Shown here piece by piece: positions 31,892 through 42,207 of a DNA stretch of 64,000 nucleotides (position 1 is the stretch's first letter; each line of letters begins with the position of its first letter). Origin of the DNA: Bin5 sp965221345 (GTDB lineage: Bacteria; Chloroflexota; Anaerolineae; Caldilineales; Caldilineaceae); the NCBI GenBank assembly GCA_965221345.1, contig CBDCSD010000002.1, positions 2,418,001 through 2,482,000 of the forward strand, read 5' to 3'. The notes under the pieces were generated by a model. The model was not told where the DNA came from, did no database searches, and was given only the letters and a program-made list of their open reading frames with translations. Made by a program: the position numbers and the translations under genes.

Positions 31892-32866
31892 TCAGGTCAA
31901 CCGCTTCCTCTCATAGGCAATCATATCATCGAGAATTTTCGGCAACAAATGGGTAGGCGTCCAACCGATTGCGGCGCCGATTTTTGAAATGTCCGGTACG
32001 CGCCGGCGCATATCTTCGAATCCTGCCGAATATGCCTGGTCGTAAGGAAGATAGCGGATCGACGATGTAGAATTTGCACGGTCTACAATCTGTTCGGCCA
32101 GTTCGCGGATGGTCAACTCATGGTTGCTGCCGATGTTGTAGATCTGTCCACTGGTGGTGGTCTGGCCCAGCAGCGCAACCATCGCCCGCACGATATCAGA
32201 TACATGGCAGAAGCAGCGGGTCTGCGTGCCGTCACCGTAGACGGTTAAAGGTTGGCCGCGCAGGGCCTGGTTGACAAAGCGGGGCAGAACCATGCCGAAA
32301 CGGCCTGTCTGTCGCGGCCCAACGACATTGAACAGGCGCATGATTGTGAGCGGCAGTCCGAACTCCTGGTGGGCGGCGAGGGCGAGGAACTCGTCGAGCA
32401 GTTTGGTCGCGGCGTAGACCCAACGGGTCCGGTCGGGCGGACCGAGGATCAAGTCGTCGTCCTCGGAGAAGGGCAGGGCTTCGCTCTTGCCGTAGACTTC
32501 GCTGGTGCTGGCGATCAGCGTATGGCAGCCGTAGCGCCGGGCCGCGGCCAAAAGGGCGTGCGTGCCGAGAACGTTGGTTTCGATTGTATGGGTGGGGCGC
32601 TCCAGGACCAGTTGCACGCCGACGGCGGCTGCTAGATGCACAATTGCATCAGCGCGACTGGCGAGCCGGTCCAGCGCAGGGCTGTCGTCGATCGCGCCGT
32701 GGGTGAAGGAAAATCTTGGGTGTTCCTGCAAGCGTTGGACGTTTTCGATCGATCCAGTGCTGAGATTGTCAAGTACGGAGACGGAGTCGCCGCGACTGAG
32801 CAGGGCATCGGTGAGGTGGCTGCCAATGAATCCGGCCCCGCCGGTAATCAGGATATGCACAGGCAT
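31892..32866 (-). CDS. NAD-dependent epimerase/dehydratase (nucleotide-sugar)
   Basis: Extended SDR of 324 aa. GGAGFIGSHL at residues 9-18 binds NAD, and the catalytic Tyr-Lys lies in WVYAATK with an STSEVYG strand before it. The pattern (RLFNVVGPRQ, TRCFCHVSDIV) is that of UDP-glucose 4-epimerase, UDP-glucuronate decarboxylase and related enzymes. GGAGAG lies close to the ATG. It would supply a modified sugar nucleotide for cell-surface glycans; the exact product is not decided. It is the gene next to the IS630 element, which begins after its stop. Confidence 0.92.
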   Translation of the reverse strand: MPVHILITGGAGFIGSHLTDALLSRGDSVSVLDNLSTGSIENVQRLQEHPRFSFTHGAIDDSPALDRLASRADAIVHLAAAVGVQLVLERPTHTIETNVLGTHALLAAARRYGCHTLIASTSEVYGKSEALPFSEDDDLILGPPDRTRWVYAATKLLDEFLALAAHQEFGLPLTIMRLFNVVGPRQTGRFGMVLPRFVNQALRGQPLTVYGDGTQTRCFCHVSDIVRAMVALLGQTTTSGQIYNIGSNHELTIRELAEQIVDRANSTSSIRYLPYDQAYSAGFEDMRRRVPDISKIGAAIGWTPTHLLPKILDDMIAYERKRLT

Positions 32867-32959
32867 CTCTCCAATTCAATAGTTACGAAATCGCACCGGA
32901 AGGCCGGCAACTACAGCACACTTGCCACCAGGTTCTGACCACGAGCCGCGCCTGTACCA

Positions 32960-34507
<1,548 letters not shown>

Positions 34508-34546
34508 GGAGATGCTCCTTTTGGAACGCAAAAGTGTTTGGGAAAC

Positions 34547-34578
34547 AAAAAGGGCAGTCGGAAAAACCCAACTGCCCC
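34547..34578 (-). terminator. Attenuator terminator of the purH riboswitch
   Basis: On the minus strand a stem of GGGCAGT-GG / CC-ACTGCCC around a T-rich loop (34552-34577) is followed by five T. It lies 40 bases upstream of the purH ATG and abuts the 3' end of the ZTP aptamer, so ligand binding can prevent its formation. Confidence 0.85.
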
Positions 34579-34735
34579 AGCCCAGGCGATCGACTGTGCA
34601 CAAAGGGAAACTATTCCCCTGCGGCCCCTCTCCCCCGTGGTATCTCTCCACTCATGCGAAGTGTGTGCATTTTTGCCGGTTTCCCAGCCAAATGAACCCT
34701 TCAGCCCGCCAGTCGAGGAGCCCCTCTCTGTTTGG
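34579..34735 (-). promoter_or_regulatory. ZTP/ZMP (pfl) riboswitch upstream of purH
   Basis: Read on the minus strand the aptamer shows the conserved blocks of the pfl motif in order: CGACTGGCGG (about 34704-34715), a short GCTGG-GAAA-CCGGC hairpin, CACGGGGGAG, GGGCCGC, and CGCCTGGGC (34580-34588) at the 3' end. It is followed at once by an intrinsic terminator and then purH, a classic target of this class. Known members sense ZMP/ZTP and turn the gene on when folate one-carbon supply is low. The 5' boundary is approximate. Confidence 0.88.
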
Positions 34736-34740
34736 ACTGT

Positions 34741-34769
34741 ATGCTAGCACAGAGGAAGGGCCGGGGCAA
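34741..34769 (-). promoter_or_regulatory. Possible promoter of the purH leader
   Basis: Minus-strand TTGCCC (34764-34769) and TAGCAT (34741-34746) with a 17-nt spacer, each 4 of 6 matches. Its start site would fall a few bases before the ZTP aptamer, which supports it. Confidence 0.4.
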
Positions 34770-34960
34770 AGATCGCCAACCCTGGATGCCGCAGCCGTTT
34801 TGCCGGATTTCTGCCGTTTCCGGGCTGCTGGTCGCGGGCCGCATACCACAGGCCGCTTACTAACTGGTGTGACGAAAAAATGCTCTGATCCCCCTGCAGT
34901 CTGCTATACTATGCAAGTATTTGGGTAGAACAGGGGTGTACTGTCAAAAGGAGAGAAATA

Positions 34961-36388
34961 ATGCGTGATGCCACAGCCCCGCGCGGGGATATTGCCGTTT
35001 CCGGCCTGGCCGTGATGGGTCAGAATCTGGTGCTCAATCTGGAGCGCAACGGCTACCATGTCGTTGTTCACAATCGCACCACATCCAAAATGACCGACTT
35101 TGTGGCCAATCATGACGGCAAGAATCTGATGCCCGCGGTGACGCTGGAGGAGATGGTGGCGAATCTGGCGCGGCCGCGGCGGGTGCTGCTGATGGTGCAG
35201 GCGGGCTCGCCTGTCGACGCGGTGCTGGACGCTCTTGTCCCTTTGCTGGACGAGGGCGATATCGTGATGGACGGCGGCAACAGTTACTTTCCTGACACCG
35301 AGCGACGCAGTCAGGCACTGACGGCGAAGGGGCTGGTCTATATGGGAGTTGGCGTCAGCGGCGGTGAGGAAGGCGCGCTGTGGGGTCCGTCGATCATGCC
35401 CGGCGGCGCAGCGGAGGGGTGGGCAGCGGTCAGCCCGATGTTACGGGCGATTTCCGCCAAAGCGGAAGAGGACGGCGAGCCGTGTGTCAGCTACATTGGG
35501 CGGGGCGGCGCGGGCCACTACGTGAAGATGGTGCATAACGGCATCGAATATGGCGACATGCAGTTGATTGCCGAGGCGTATGACATTTTGCGGCAGGTCC
35601 TGGGGCTGGGCGCCAGTGAGTTGGCGGAGGTGTTTGCCGAGTGGAATGAAGGGGAACTGGACAGCTTTCTGATCGAAATTACGAGCAGGATATTCCGGAG
35701 AATGGACGAAGAGAGCGGTGGCGCGCTGGTGGATATGGTGCTCGACAAAGCGAAACAGAAGGGCACCGGCAAATGGACTAGCCAGAACGCAATGGATGTG
35801 GGCGCACCGATTCCGACGATTAACAGCGCGGTTACGGGCCGCATAATCTCTGCGTTGAAGGAGGAGCGGGTGGCGGCATCTGCAATACTGCCCGGCCCGG
35901 ATAGCCAGCCTTTTACCGGCGATCGCCAGGAGTTTATCGACGCCACGCGGGACGCACTGTACGCAAGCAAGATCAGCGCCTATGCGCAGGGAATGGCGCT
36001 GTTGCGGCAGGCTAGCGAGGAGTACGGTTACGGTGTGAATCTGGGTGAGATCGCGGCGCTTTGGCGGGCCGGCTGCATCATTCGGGCCCGCTTTCTTAAC
36101 CGGATAACGGATGCGTACACCCGCAATCCCGGGCTGACAAATCTGCTGCTGGACGACGGGTTCCGGGCGGCGGTAACGCAGAGGCTGCCGTCGTGGCGCA
36201 AGGTGATCCAACTGGCGGTGGGGCGCGGGATCCCTACACCGGCGTTCAGCGCCAGCCTGGCCTATTATGACAGCTATCGCAGCGCGCGGTTGCCGGCCAA
36301 TCTGATCCAGGCGCAGAGGGACTTTTTCGGGGCCCACACCTACGAGCGCACGGACCGAGAGGGCATCTTTCACAGTGAATGGGAGTGA
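34961..36388 (+). CDS. gnd: 6-phosphogluconate dehydrogenase (decarboxylating)
   Basis: Full-length enzyme of 475 aa. The Rossmann motif GLAVMGQNL is at residues 15-23, with HNRTTSK at the end of the second strand (Arg/Thr pattern for NADP). The catalytic region has GVSGGEEGA, PGGA and GRGGAGHYVKMVHNGIEY (Lys and Glu). It oxidises 6-phosphogluconate to ribulose 5-phosphate in the pentose phosphate pathway. AAGGAG lies 8 nt before the ATG. Its stop lies in the first copy of a 20-bp tandem repeat that also supplies the next gene's start. Confidence 0.98.
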   Translation: MRDATAPRGDIAVSGLAVMGQNLVLNLERNGYHVVVHNRTTSKMTDFVANHDGKNLMPAVTLEEMVANLARPRRVLLMVQAGSPVDAVLDALVPLLDEGDIVMDGGNSYFPDTERRSQALTAKGLVYMGVGVSGGEEGALWGPSIMPGGAAEGWAAVSPMLRAISAKAEEDGEPCVSYIGRGGAGHYVKMVHNGIEYGDMQLIAEAYDILRQVLGLGASELAEVFAEWNEGELDSFLIEITSRIFRRMDEESGGALVDMVLDKAKQKGTGKWTSQNAMDVGAPIPTINSAVTGRIISALKEERVAASAILPGPDSQPFTGDRQEFIDATRDALYASKISAYAQGMALLRQASEEYGYGVNLGEIAALWRAGCIIRARFLNRITDAYTRNPGLTNLLLDDGFRAAVTQRLPSWRKVIQLAVGRGIPTPAFSASLAYYDSYRSARLPANLIQAQRDFFGAHTYERTDREGIFHSEWE

Positions 36389-36410
36389 AACACGGTGAAT
36401 GGGAGTGAAA
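36371..36410 (+). repeat. Two-copy 20-bp tandem repeat at the gnd-tlpA junction
   Basis: CACAGTGAATGGGAGTGAAA (36371-36390) is followed directly by the same 20 bases with one change (A to G at the fourth base, 36391-36410). The first copy holds the gnd stop, the second the ATG of the thioredoxin-like gene. The unit resembles the GTGAATAGTGA-type intergenic repeats at 22133 and 28133. Confidence 0.85.
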
Positions 36411-37070
36411 CGGCAGTTGGTTAACCGCTGGCACGCGTCGATCCCTTTGATACTTCTGATCGGCGCTGGGTGGATGTGGATCAGCCGTCCTTCCATCGAC
36501 GAAACGACGTTTGTTACGCCGCGGCCGGCACTGTACCATCCGGCCCCGGATTTCACGCTGCCGCGCTTCAGTACTGCTGCGGCAGCAGAGGATCCCTTCA
36601 CGCTTTCTGCCGAGATTGGGAAGCCGGTTGTGCTAAATTTTTGGGCGACCTGGTGTGGTCCTTGTCGGCGCGAATTCCCGGCCTTGCAGGCTGCGGCCGC
36701 GCGGCTAGGTGGTTGCATGGCGCAGGGTGAGATGGCTGGAGAGGGCGGGGGCAATGTAGCTGGCTCTGACCCGGAATGTGTCCTGTTCGTAGGAGTGAAT
36801 CAAGGGGAGCGTGCGGACGCTGTCGAGCGCTTCCTGGACGAAATCGGGGGCGCGTCTGGGGGAAATGCCAGCTTGACAGGGGGACAGGCCGGCCGCGCGT
36901 CCGAGTTTTCAATAGTTTTGGACAGCTCACAGGTTGTGGGGCAGCGCTACAATGTCCAGGCGCTGCCGTTGACTTATTTCATCGATGCAGAGGGCATCAT
37001 CCGCGGCGTCTGGTCGGGCGAAATGAACAGCGTGATTCTGGCCGAGCATATCGCTGAAATCTTGCCATGA
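36399..37070 (+). CDS. TlpA/ResA-like membrane-anchored thioredoxin-fold protein
   Basis: Protein of 223 aa. One N-terminal TM or signal-anchor segment (about 14-28), then an AhpC/TSA-Redoxin fold with the active site WCGPC (Cys86, Cys89) and the cis-Pro loop LPLTYF near residue 190. Between the first helix and the next strand lies a Gly-rich insert of about 40 residues (around 100-150), not usual in the family. It would reduce disulfides outside the membrane, for example in cytochrome maturation. No ccm/ccs gene is nearby. The next gene overlaps by 4 bases (ATGA). Confidence 0.88.
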   Translation: MGVKRQLVNRWHASIPLILLIGAGWMWISRPSIDETTFVTPRPALYHPAPDFTLPRFSTAAAAEDPFTLSAEIGKPVVLNFWATWCGPCRREFPALQAAAARLGGCMAQGEMAGEGGGNVAGSDPECVLFVGVNQGERADAVERFLDEIGGASGGNASLTGGQAGRASEFSIVLDSSQVVGQRYNVQALPLTYFIDAEGIIRGVWSGEMNSVILAEHIAEILP

Positions 37071-37972
37071 CCAACGAGCGTGAGAAACTGGCGGCAGTCT
37101 TGCGCCATCTGAAAATCGAGAGTGCCGATCTGCTGGGGCGGGGAATGACCTCCTCCCTTTATGACATCGGGGGCGGACGCGTCCTCAAAATCCATAACGG
37201 CCCGCAGGAACAAGGCTATCTGCCGCGGCTGCAACGCTTTTCAGAGCAGCTTCAAACGCATTCCTTCCCCTTTGCCGTCCCCCTCATCTACGAATACGGC
37301 GCCGTCGGGGACGTACATTTTCATGTCGAACGCCGGCTTCCGGGACAGGATTTTTCGCAGGTCTTTCCTCGCCTGACAACCCACGAACGGCGCAGCGCGT
37401 TCTCCTCCATTTTGGATGCGCTTCCCCCCATGCATTCGGTTCAATGGCCTCAACAACCTTATGGTGAACCGCTCAACGTGTGGGAGGAGATTACCGCGGA
37501 AACATGGCCGGGATTCCTGCAGGCGCGGATCGCGGCAACCCTTTCGCACTCCTACGCCGATCTGATAGAAGACCTGGCCGAAGTGGACCGGATCGTGGAC
37601 GAGTTCTACTGCCAGCTCAGCGATCTGCCTGCCCGCCCGCCGAAATGTTTGGTGCATGGGGACTACTTTTTGGGCAATGCCCTCTGTGACGAGCGCGGAA
37701 TCCTGACAGCAGTAGTGGATTTCAGCCCGCTGACGCTGATCGGCGACCCGCTCATGGATCTGGCGGGCGCATACTACTTCTGTCGGATTTACGACTTTGT
37801 GACCGAGGCGGATTACCGCTTCCTGCGAGGGCAGATCGACCGGCGATACGGTCCCCACTGCTGGCAACACGTCGACCTCTACTACACCTTCTATAGCCTG
37901 CGCTTCAGCGACTGCAAAGGCCCGGATAACCACACCTATCGCTGGTGCCTGCGTCATTTGCGCGGGCTGTGA
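37067..37972 (+). CDS. Aminoglycoside phosphotransferase (APH)-family kinase
   Basis: Protein-kinase-like fold of 301 aa. Brenner motif HGDYFLGN (His197-Asn204) supplies the catalytic Asp199, Asp218 in VVDFS replaces the DFG Asp and Lys41 in VLKIHNG binds ATP phosphates. Family members phosphorylate small molecules such as sugars, choline, homoserine or antibiotics; the substrate-binding part here has no resistance-specific mark, so calling it a resistance gene would be unsupported. It is coupled to the TlpA-like gene by a 4-base overlap, with no obvious functional link. Confidence 0.88.
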   Translation: MTNEREKLAAVLRHLKIESADLLGRGMTSSLYDIGGGRVLKIHNGPQEQGYLPRLQRFSEQLQTHSFPFAVPLIYEYGAVGDVHFHVERRLPGQDFSQVFPRLTTHERRSAFSSILDALPPMHSVQWPQQPYGEPLNVWEEITAETWPGFLQARIAATLSHSYADLIEDLAEVDRIVDEFYCQLSDLPARPPKCLVHGDYFLGNALCDERGILTAVVDFSPLTLIGDPLMDLAGAYYFCRIYDFVTEADYRFLRGQIDRRYGPHCWQHVDLYYTFYSLRFSDCKGPDNHTYRWCLRHLRGL

Positions 37973-38031
37973 ATCTGCCGCGGACAGTGACCCGCGCCCA
38001 GAAGCCGGCGCCCAATGGCCGGCAAGTGCAG

Positions 38032-40308
38032 TCATCTGGCTGGTAGCGCCGGGTTACCTGGGCTGGCCTTTAACTCCGTTGCGGACTGTGGCGCAAACAG
38101 ATGCAGCAGAAAGACCCACACAAGTAACAGATCTGGCAAAGCGTAAGAGGCATCAATCAGACCGTGTCCCAGTGCGGCCGCGACGGCGCCGAGCGCGCCG
38201 ACCGCAAGTACATCGGCGGTCGCCGCCCGCCACAGGGAGCGGACCCCAATTGCCAGCCAGGCCGCAGCCAATGCAAGACCCGGCAGGCCAAGCCGCGTCC
38301 ACCAGTCGAGCACGACATTGTGGGGATGGTTGAGGCTGGGATCGCGCCAGGCTGCGGGCAGGATGTAGCCGCTGCGATAGCTGTAAAGAAAGTTGTCCGG
38401 CCCGACGCCCAGCCAAAGATGATCAAGAGCCATCTGTACGCTGCTGCGCCAGAGACTAAGGCGAATGCCGGCAGTGCCCTCCGGCCGAAAGTCCAAAAGG
38501 CTGCGGAAGCGCTCGGTACCCAGAAATGGTACCAGACCCAGAACCATAACCACCGCAACCGCCGCCAACCCCCATCCCCAGCGAGCCGGCAGCCGACTGC
38601 CCGGCGCGGCGAGCAGGCGCTGTCCCGCGATTGCCAGAGCCAGCAACATTGCCGGCAGGCCGAGAAAGATTGCTCCTTTGCTGAAAGTAAGCAGCAGAGC
38701 GATCAGCTGGGGGATGGTAAGAAGAAGTGCTGTGCGCGCCGCGAATGGGGCCCGTTGCCATGTTGTGAAAAGCGGAACCCTTTCCCTCCACCTCACACTC
38801 TTCGCGGTGCGGTCTCTCCCATCTGACCAGCCGCCGAAAAAAATCAACGCCAGGCCCACGGCGGCAGTTCGCTCCAGGTAAAGCCCGAGATTGTTGGGTG
38901 AGCCGTAAAACGCCCGTACCCGGTTGACGCCCTCGGCCTGGATGATGTTCTGCTCGGTGACGTACTGCCAAAGGCCGGTGAGGGCGACGAACGCCCCGCC
39001 GGCCAGCCAGGCGAGAGCAAGAAATGTACGGGCAGCCTTTCGATCGGTGGCGCCGCGGAGCGTTTCGTGCAGCAGCAGTGCAAAGACGGCGGCACTGAGG
39101 AAGAGAGTGCGCCACTCGCGCAGCGCGACACCGCGTTGTTCGGCCGCGACGGCGGCGACAAGGGCAAAGGAGACAAGGAGAAAAAAGAGGCGGCGGCGCG
39201 TGTCAGTCGCCATCGGTTGCGATTTTGTGGTGCGAGGAGGGCGTTGCGACACGAGGCGCCTCGCCGCGATCAGAGCCAAGCCGCCGTAAACGCCAACTTC
39301 GATCAGATTTAGCGCCCTTCCCGGCAGGACGGGCAGCGGGTGGAGGTAAAGAGGCAGCGCGAACAGGAGCGCGCCAGTCCATAGGACGGGCCAGTGCAGG
39401 CCGGCAAAGCCGAGCAAAATCAACCCGGCGTCGGTGAGAAGCCAGTTACCGGCGAATGTCCCTGTTCCTGCCAATGCGACGCCAACGATCGCCATGCCGA
39501 TGGCGAAAGGCCAGGGCAGGACAGGAATGAATATGGGGCTGCGGCGCGCCCAAATTTTCGATAACTTGGAGAACTGGCCACTGGATCGCGCGAGCCTGGC
39601 CGAAGTGGAGGGATCACCAGACCGGAATTTCGTCGCCGAAGCATCTCCAAAGACCGCTCTCAGGGCGGCGACAGCCAGCCAGCCGCCTAACAGGGTCAGC
39701 AGGATCGCGGGCCATTGCGGACGAGGGCCGGCGGGCAACGCGTCCACTGCGACTGCGCGCAAGACAGTCTGGCCCCAACCCCGCCAAACCTCGACCGTGA
39801 CCTGGTGGGGGCCGTCGCCAGGGGCACGGTGGACAACGACCCACTCGGATGTCGGGCCGGCAGGGGTCTGTTTTTCGGGAGAGAAGAGAGGCCTGTAGCC
39901 GCTGGGTTGGCCGAGGCTGTCGAGATTGCCGCGCAGAACGGGCAAGCGGTTGGCGGGGCGCCCGTCTACTGTCACGAAGACGTAGCCCCAATAGTCGCCT
40001 AATGCCAGCTGCAGGGCGAGCTCACGGCCGCTGTATTGGAAGGCCATGCGCCCGGATGGCTGTGCCCAAGGTTGGTCAGGCTCGGTCGTATCGGCGCCAC
40101 GGGCAGAGATCTGCCAGCCCCGTTCAAAGGCAAAGACGGGGCTGTCCATAGAAGCGACAGCGCGGCTGTGGAGGCGATCCACAATGGTTGCGGAGACGGG
40201 TGGCGCGGGCTCGTCGTCAGCAGAGGTCAACCAGGCTGCTGCTCCCAGTAGAAAAAGAAGGGCCGTTAGCAGCAGGAGGCGAGGAGACGTGAAAAATCGT
40301 GCAAGCAT
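38032..40308 (-). CDS. O-antigen ligase-like (Wzy/WaaL) polytopic membrane protein
   Basis: Protein of 758 aa. An N-terminal signal-anchor is followed by an outer beta-rich region of about 170 residues (residues 40-210), then about a dozen TM segments. The Wzy_C pattern is clear: a long loop with GIRLSLWRSSVQMALDHLWLG-VGPDNF, and NHPHNVVLDWWTRLGL. It would polymerise or transfer lipid-linked glycans at the outer face of the membrane. The extra N-terminal domain is unusual and might bind carbohydrate. No other glycan polymerisation genes are adjacent; the nearest is the epimerase at 31892. Confidence 0.88.
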   Translation of the reverse strand: MLARFFTSPRLLLLTALLFLLGAAAWLTSADDEPAPPVSATIVDRLHSRAVASMDSPVFAFERGWQISARGADTTEPDQPWAQPSGRMAFQYSGRELALQLALGDYWGYVFVTVDGRPANRLPVLRGNLDSLGQPSGYRPLFSPEKQTPAGPTSEWVVVHRAPGDGPHQVTVEVWRGWGQTVLRAVAVDALPAGPRPQWPAILLTLLGGWLAVAALRAVFGDASATKFRSGDPSTSARLARSSGQFSKLSKIWARRSPIFIPVLPWPFAIGMAIVGVALAGTGTFAGNWLLTDAGLILLGFAGLHWPVLWTGALLFALPLYLHPLPVLPGRALNLIEVGVYGGLALIAARRLVSQRPPRTTKSQPMATDTRRRLFFLLVSFALVAAVAAEQRGVALREWRTLFLSAAVFALLLHETLRGATDRKAARTFLALAWLAGGAFVALTGLWQYVTEQNIIQAEGVNRVRAFYGSPNNLGLYLERTAAVGLALIFFGGWSDGRDRTAKSVRWRERVPLFTTWQRAPFAARTALLLTIPQLIALLLTFSKGAIFLGLPAMLLALAIAGQRLLAAPGSRLPARWGWGLAAVAVVMVLGLVPFLGTERFRSLLDFRPEGTAGIRLSLWRSSVQMALDHLWLGVGPDNFLYSYRSGYILPAAWRDPSLNHPHNVVLDWWTRLGLPGLALAAAWLAIGVRSLWRAATADVLAVGALGAVAAALGHGLIDASYALPDLLLVWVFLLHLFAPQSATELKASPGNPALPAR

Positions 40309-40472
40309 GATAGAGATGATCCTATCATACGCAGGAGAATCTGGAGAACGTTGAGCGCGAAGGGAAAGATTCGGTGATGATGCAACTCTTTCGGCGGGAG
40401 TGTCGTCTTAATATCTGAATGGAGAACGCCGGTATTGGCACAGACGACTGCCAAAAGAGGAGGAACCGCCAA

Positions 40473-41246
40473 ATGAAGGGCAAGTATGCGGCTAATACAT
40501 TAGTGGTCCTGGTCGCGACGATATCTCTGATTTTGATCGCTGTTTTCATTGGGAGTACCGCGTCACCAGCGCCGGCGGCGATGGCTCGCGAAGAAAGGCT
40601 CTCGACGACTGGATCGCATTCGGTGACGGTGGTGGGTGAAGGCACAGTCAGCATCGAACCTGACATTGCCACGGCCACGATCGGAGTGGAAGTAGTGCGG
40701 CCATCGGTGAAAGAGGCAAGCGCTGCCGCCCAATCGATAATGGAAGAGGTCCATGCGGCGCTTCTAGCGCAGAGCTTAGATGAGATGGACATTCAGACCA
40801 GGCATTTCAGCATCTTCGCCGAACGGTTTGGCCCGGGCGGCCTGCTGAATGAGGACGAGGTTCGCTACAGAGTGAGCAATACGGTCTTCATCACGATCCG
40901 GGATCTGGAAGGAATTGGGGATGTCCTGGATGCGGCGATTGATGCTGGGGCAAACAATATATATGGTGTTGATTTCAGCCTGGCGGATCCGGCTGCAGTC
41001 GAATCCGAGGCGCGTGCACAGGCGGTCGCGGATGCCTATGGCAAGGCGGAAGAGCTGGCGGGGATCATCGGAGTAGGCATCGGGGACGTAACTGGAATCA
41101 GCGAGATTATTGGTCAGGGCGGCGGGTTCTTCGGCGGTAATTTCTCGAATATGGCGATGGCGGAAATGGGTGGCGGCGCCGGTGCCATCAGTCCCGGCGA
41201 ACTGATGCTGACGATGCAGTTGCAGATTACATACGAACTTCGATAA
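40473..41246 (+). CDS. SIMPL-domain (DUF541) protein
   Basis: Protein of 257 aa; GAGGAGG lies 9-10 nt before the ATG at 40473. It starts with a signal peptide or anchor (about 8-32), then the SIMPL fold: VVGEGTVSIEPDIATATIGV as the first strand, repeated beta-alpha elements, and a C-terminal strand after a Gly/Met/Ala-rich stretch (GQGGGFFGGN near 215). Family members are exported and linked to stress tolerance or assembly functions, but no shared biochemical activity is established. It is a single gene. Confidence 0.88.
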   Translation: MKGKYAANTLVVLVATISLILIAVFIGSTASPAPAAMAREERLSTTGSHSVTVVGEGTVSIEPDIATATIGVEVVRPSVKEASAAAQSIMEEVHAALLAQSLDEMDIQTRHFSIFAERFGPGGLLNEDEVRYRVSNTVFITIRDLEGIGDVLDAAIDAGANNIYGVDFSLADPAAVESEARAQAVADAYGKAEELAGIIGVGIGDVTGISEIIGQGGGFFGGNFSNMAMAEMGGGAGAISPGELMLTMQLQITYELR

Positions 41247-41496
41247 GGCGAACGGCACAGTTCAGTACCTGTCCCCCGGCTACGATCCAATGCGGGACCG
41301 ATGGCGCATCGTGTCTTCAAGATACAGAAGGGCGATGCCGCCAGGTCCCGCAAGCCATTTTCACCCATTCTGGTACGACGTGCTCAGCCCGGATTCCAGG
41401 GCTTTCGAGGCGTGAAACTTTCGTGTCGAAGCCAAATTCCCCCTGAGTTACCAGAGATTCTCCCATATTCTGGATGCACCTGGCACAGCCCCACTT

Positions 41497-41525
41497 TTGA
41501 CAGAAGCGTTAGCTTTGGCTATAAT
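41497..41525 (+). promoter_or_regulatory. Perfect-consensus sigma-70 promoter
   Basis: TTGACA (41497-41502), 17-nt spacer, TATAAT (41520-41525): both boxes match the consensus fully. It lies 51 bases before the ATG of the repeat protein at 41576, which is probably highly expressed. The rest of the 41247-41496 gap holds nothing I recognise. Confidence 0.85.
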
Positions 41526-41575
41526 AATGACTCTGTGCGTTTTTCTTTGGAAAGATGCCGACAATGGAGGCGGAC

Positions 41576-42058
41576 ATGGCTGAACATATGTCGGACGACA
41601 ACCCTTTGGAAGAAGCAGCAGCCGATCTGGGCGCCGATCTGGAGAGGGAGCGCGTTGATGTGAAGGACTCCGCGTTCGCGGCTGTGCAGGGAGGGCATGT
41701 CTCCATGACCGATTCCGCGGCCCGCTCGGTCGATGCACAGGCATTGGGCATGACCGATTCTGCGGCAGGATTCGTGCAGACGAAGTCGCTCGAAATGCGT
41801 GATGCCGCCGTCGGCATGGCTGTCAGCGAACAGACCACCGTTCACTCAGGAACCGTCGGGCTACTGGTGTCCGGTCGGGTCAAGGCAAAGGAATTGTGCA
41901 CAGGGCTGTTGGTGGCGGGCAAGGTGGAGGGAGATGTGAAGACTATTCTGTCGCCGCTGTCCGCGCTGGCGATGGGGGCAGGATTTGGCCTGGTAGTAAT
42001 GCTTTTGCGCTATCTGGTCACGCGCAATCGAGGCCACCGAGAGGATGAACAGTTGTGA
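41576..42058 (+). CDS. Repeat-containing (beta-helix-like) protein with C-terminal membrane anchor, function unknown
   Basis: Not recognised as a named family. It has 160 aa with the start at 41576 (GGAGG 5 nt upstream). An acidic start of about 28 residues is followed by five to six short repeats of about 14-17 residues, visible as VDVKDSAFAAV, VSMTDSAARSV, LGMTDSAAGFV, LEMRDAAVGMA, TTVHSGTVGLL and KAKELCTGLLV. The spacing resembles bactofilin-like or other beta-helix repeats. One TM segment (about 128-150) and a basic/acidic tail end the protein. A perfect promoter precedes it and rplY follows 149 bases on. Confidence 0.72.
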   Translation: MAEHMSDDNPLEEAAADLGADLERERVDVKDSAFAAVQGGHVSMTDSAARSVDAQALGMTDSAAGFVQTKSLEMRDAAVGMAVSEQTTVHSGTVGLLVSGRVKAKELCTGLLVAGKVEGDVKTILSPLSALAMGAGFGLVVMLLRYLVTRNRGHREDEQL

Positions 42059-42207
42059 AATCTTAATTAGGCGGCCTCTGCCACTGTGATCAACGAACGC
42101 CAACGGCTGAGTATGGACAGCAGAGCTACTTACCGTTCGTGGGGCCGCAAGTCTAACGGGTGGGCGGAAAGTCTTCCCAGTCTTAAGAATAAGAGAGTCA
42201 GAAAAAG

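Noticed and set aside
37067..37972. Aminoglycoside resistance gene
   Set aside because: Only the general APH kinase motifs are present; no resistance-specific features, so just the family is stated.
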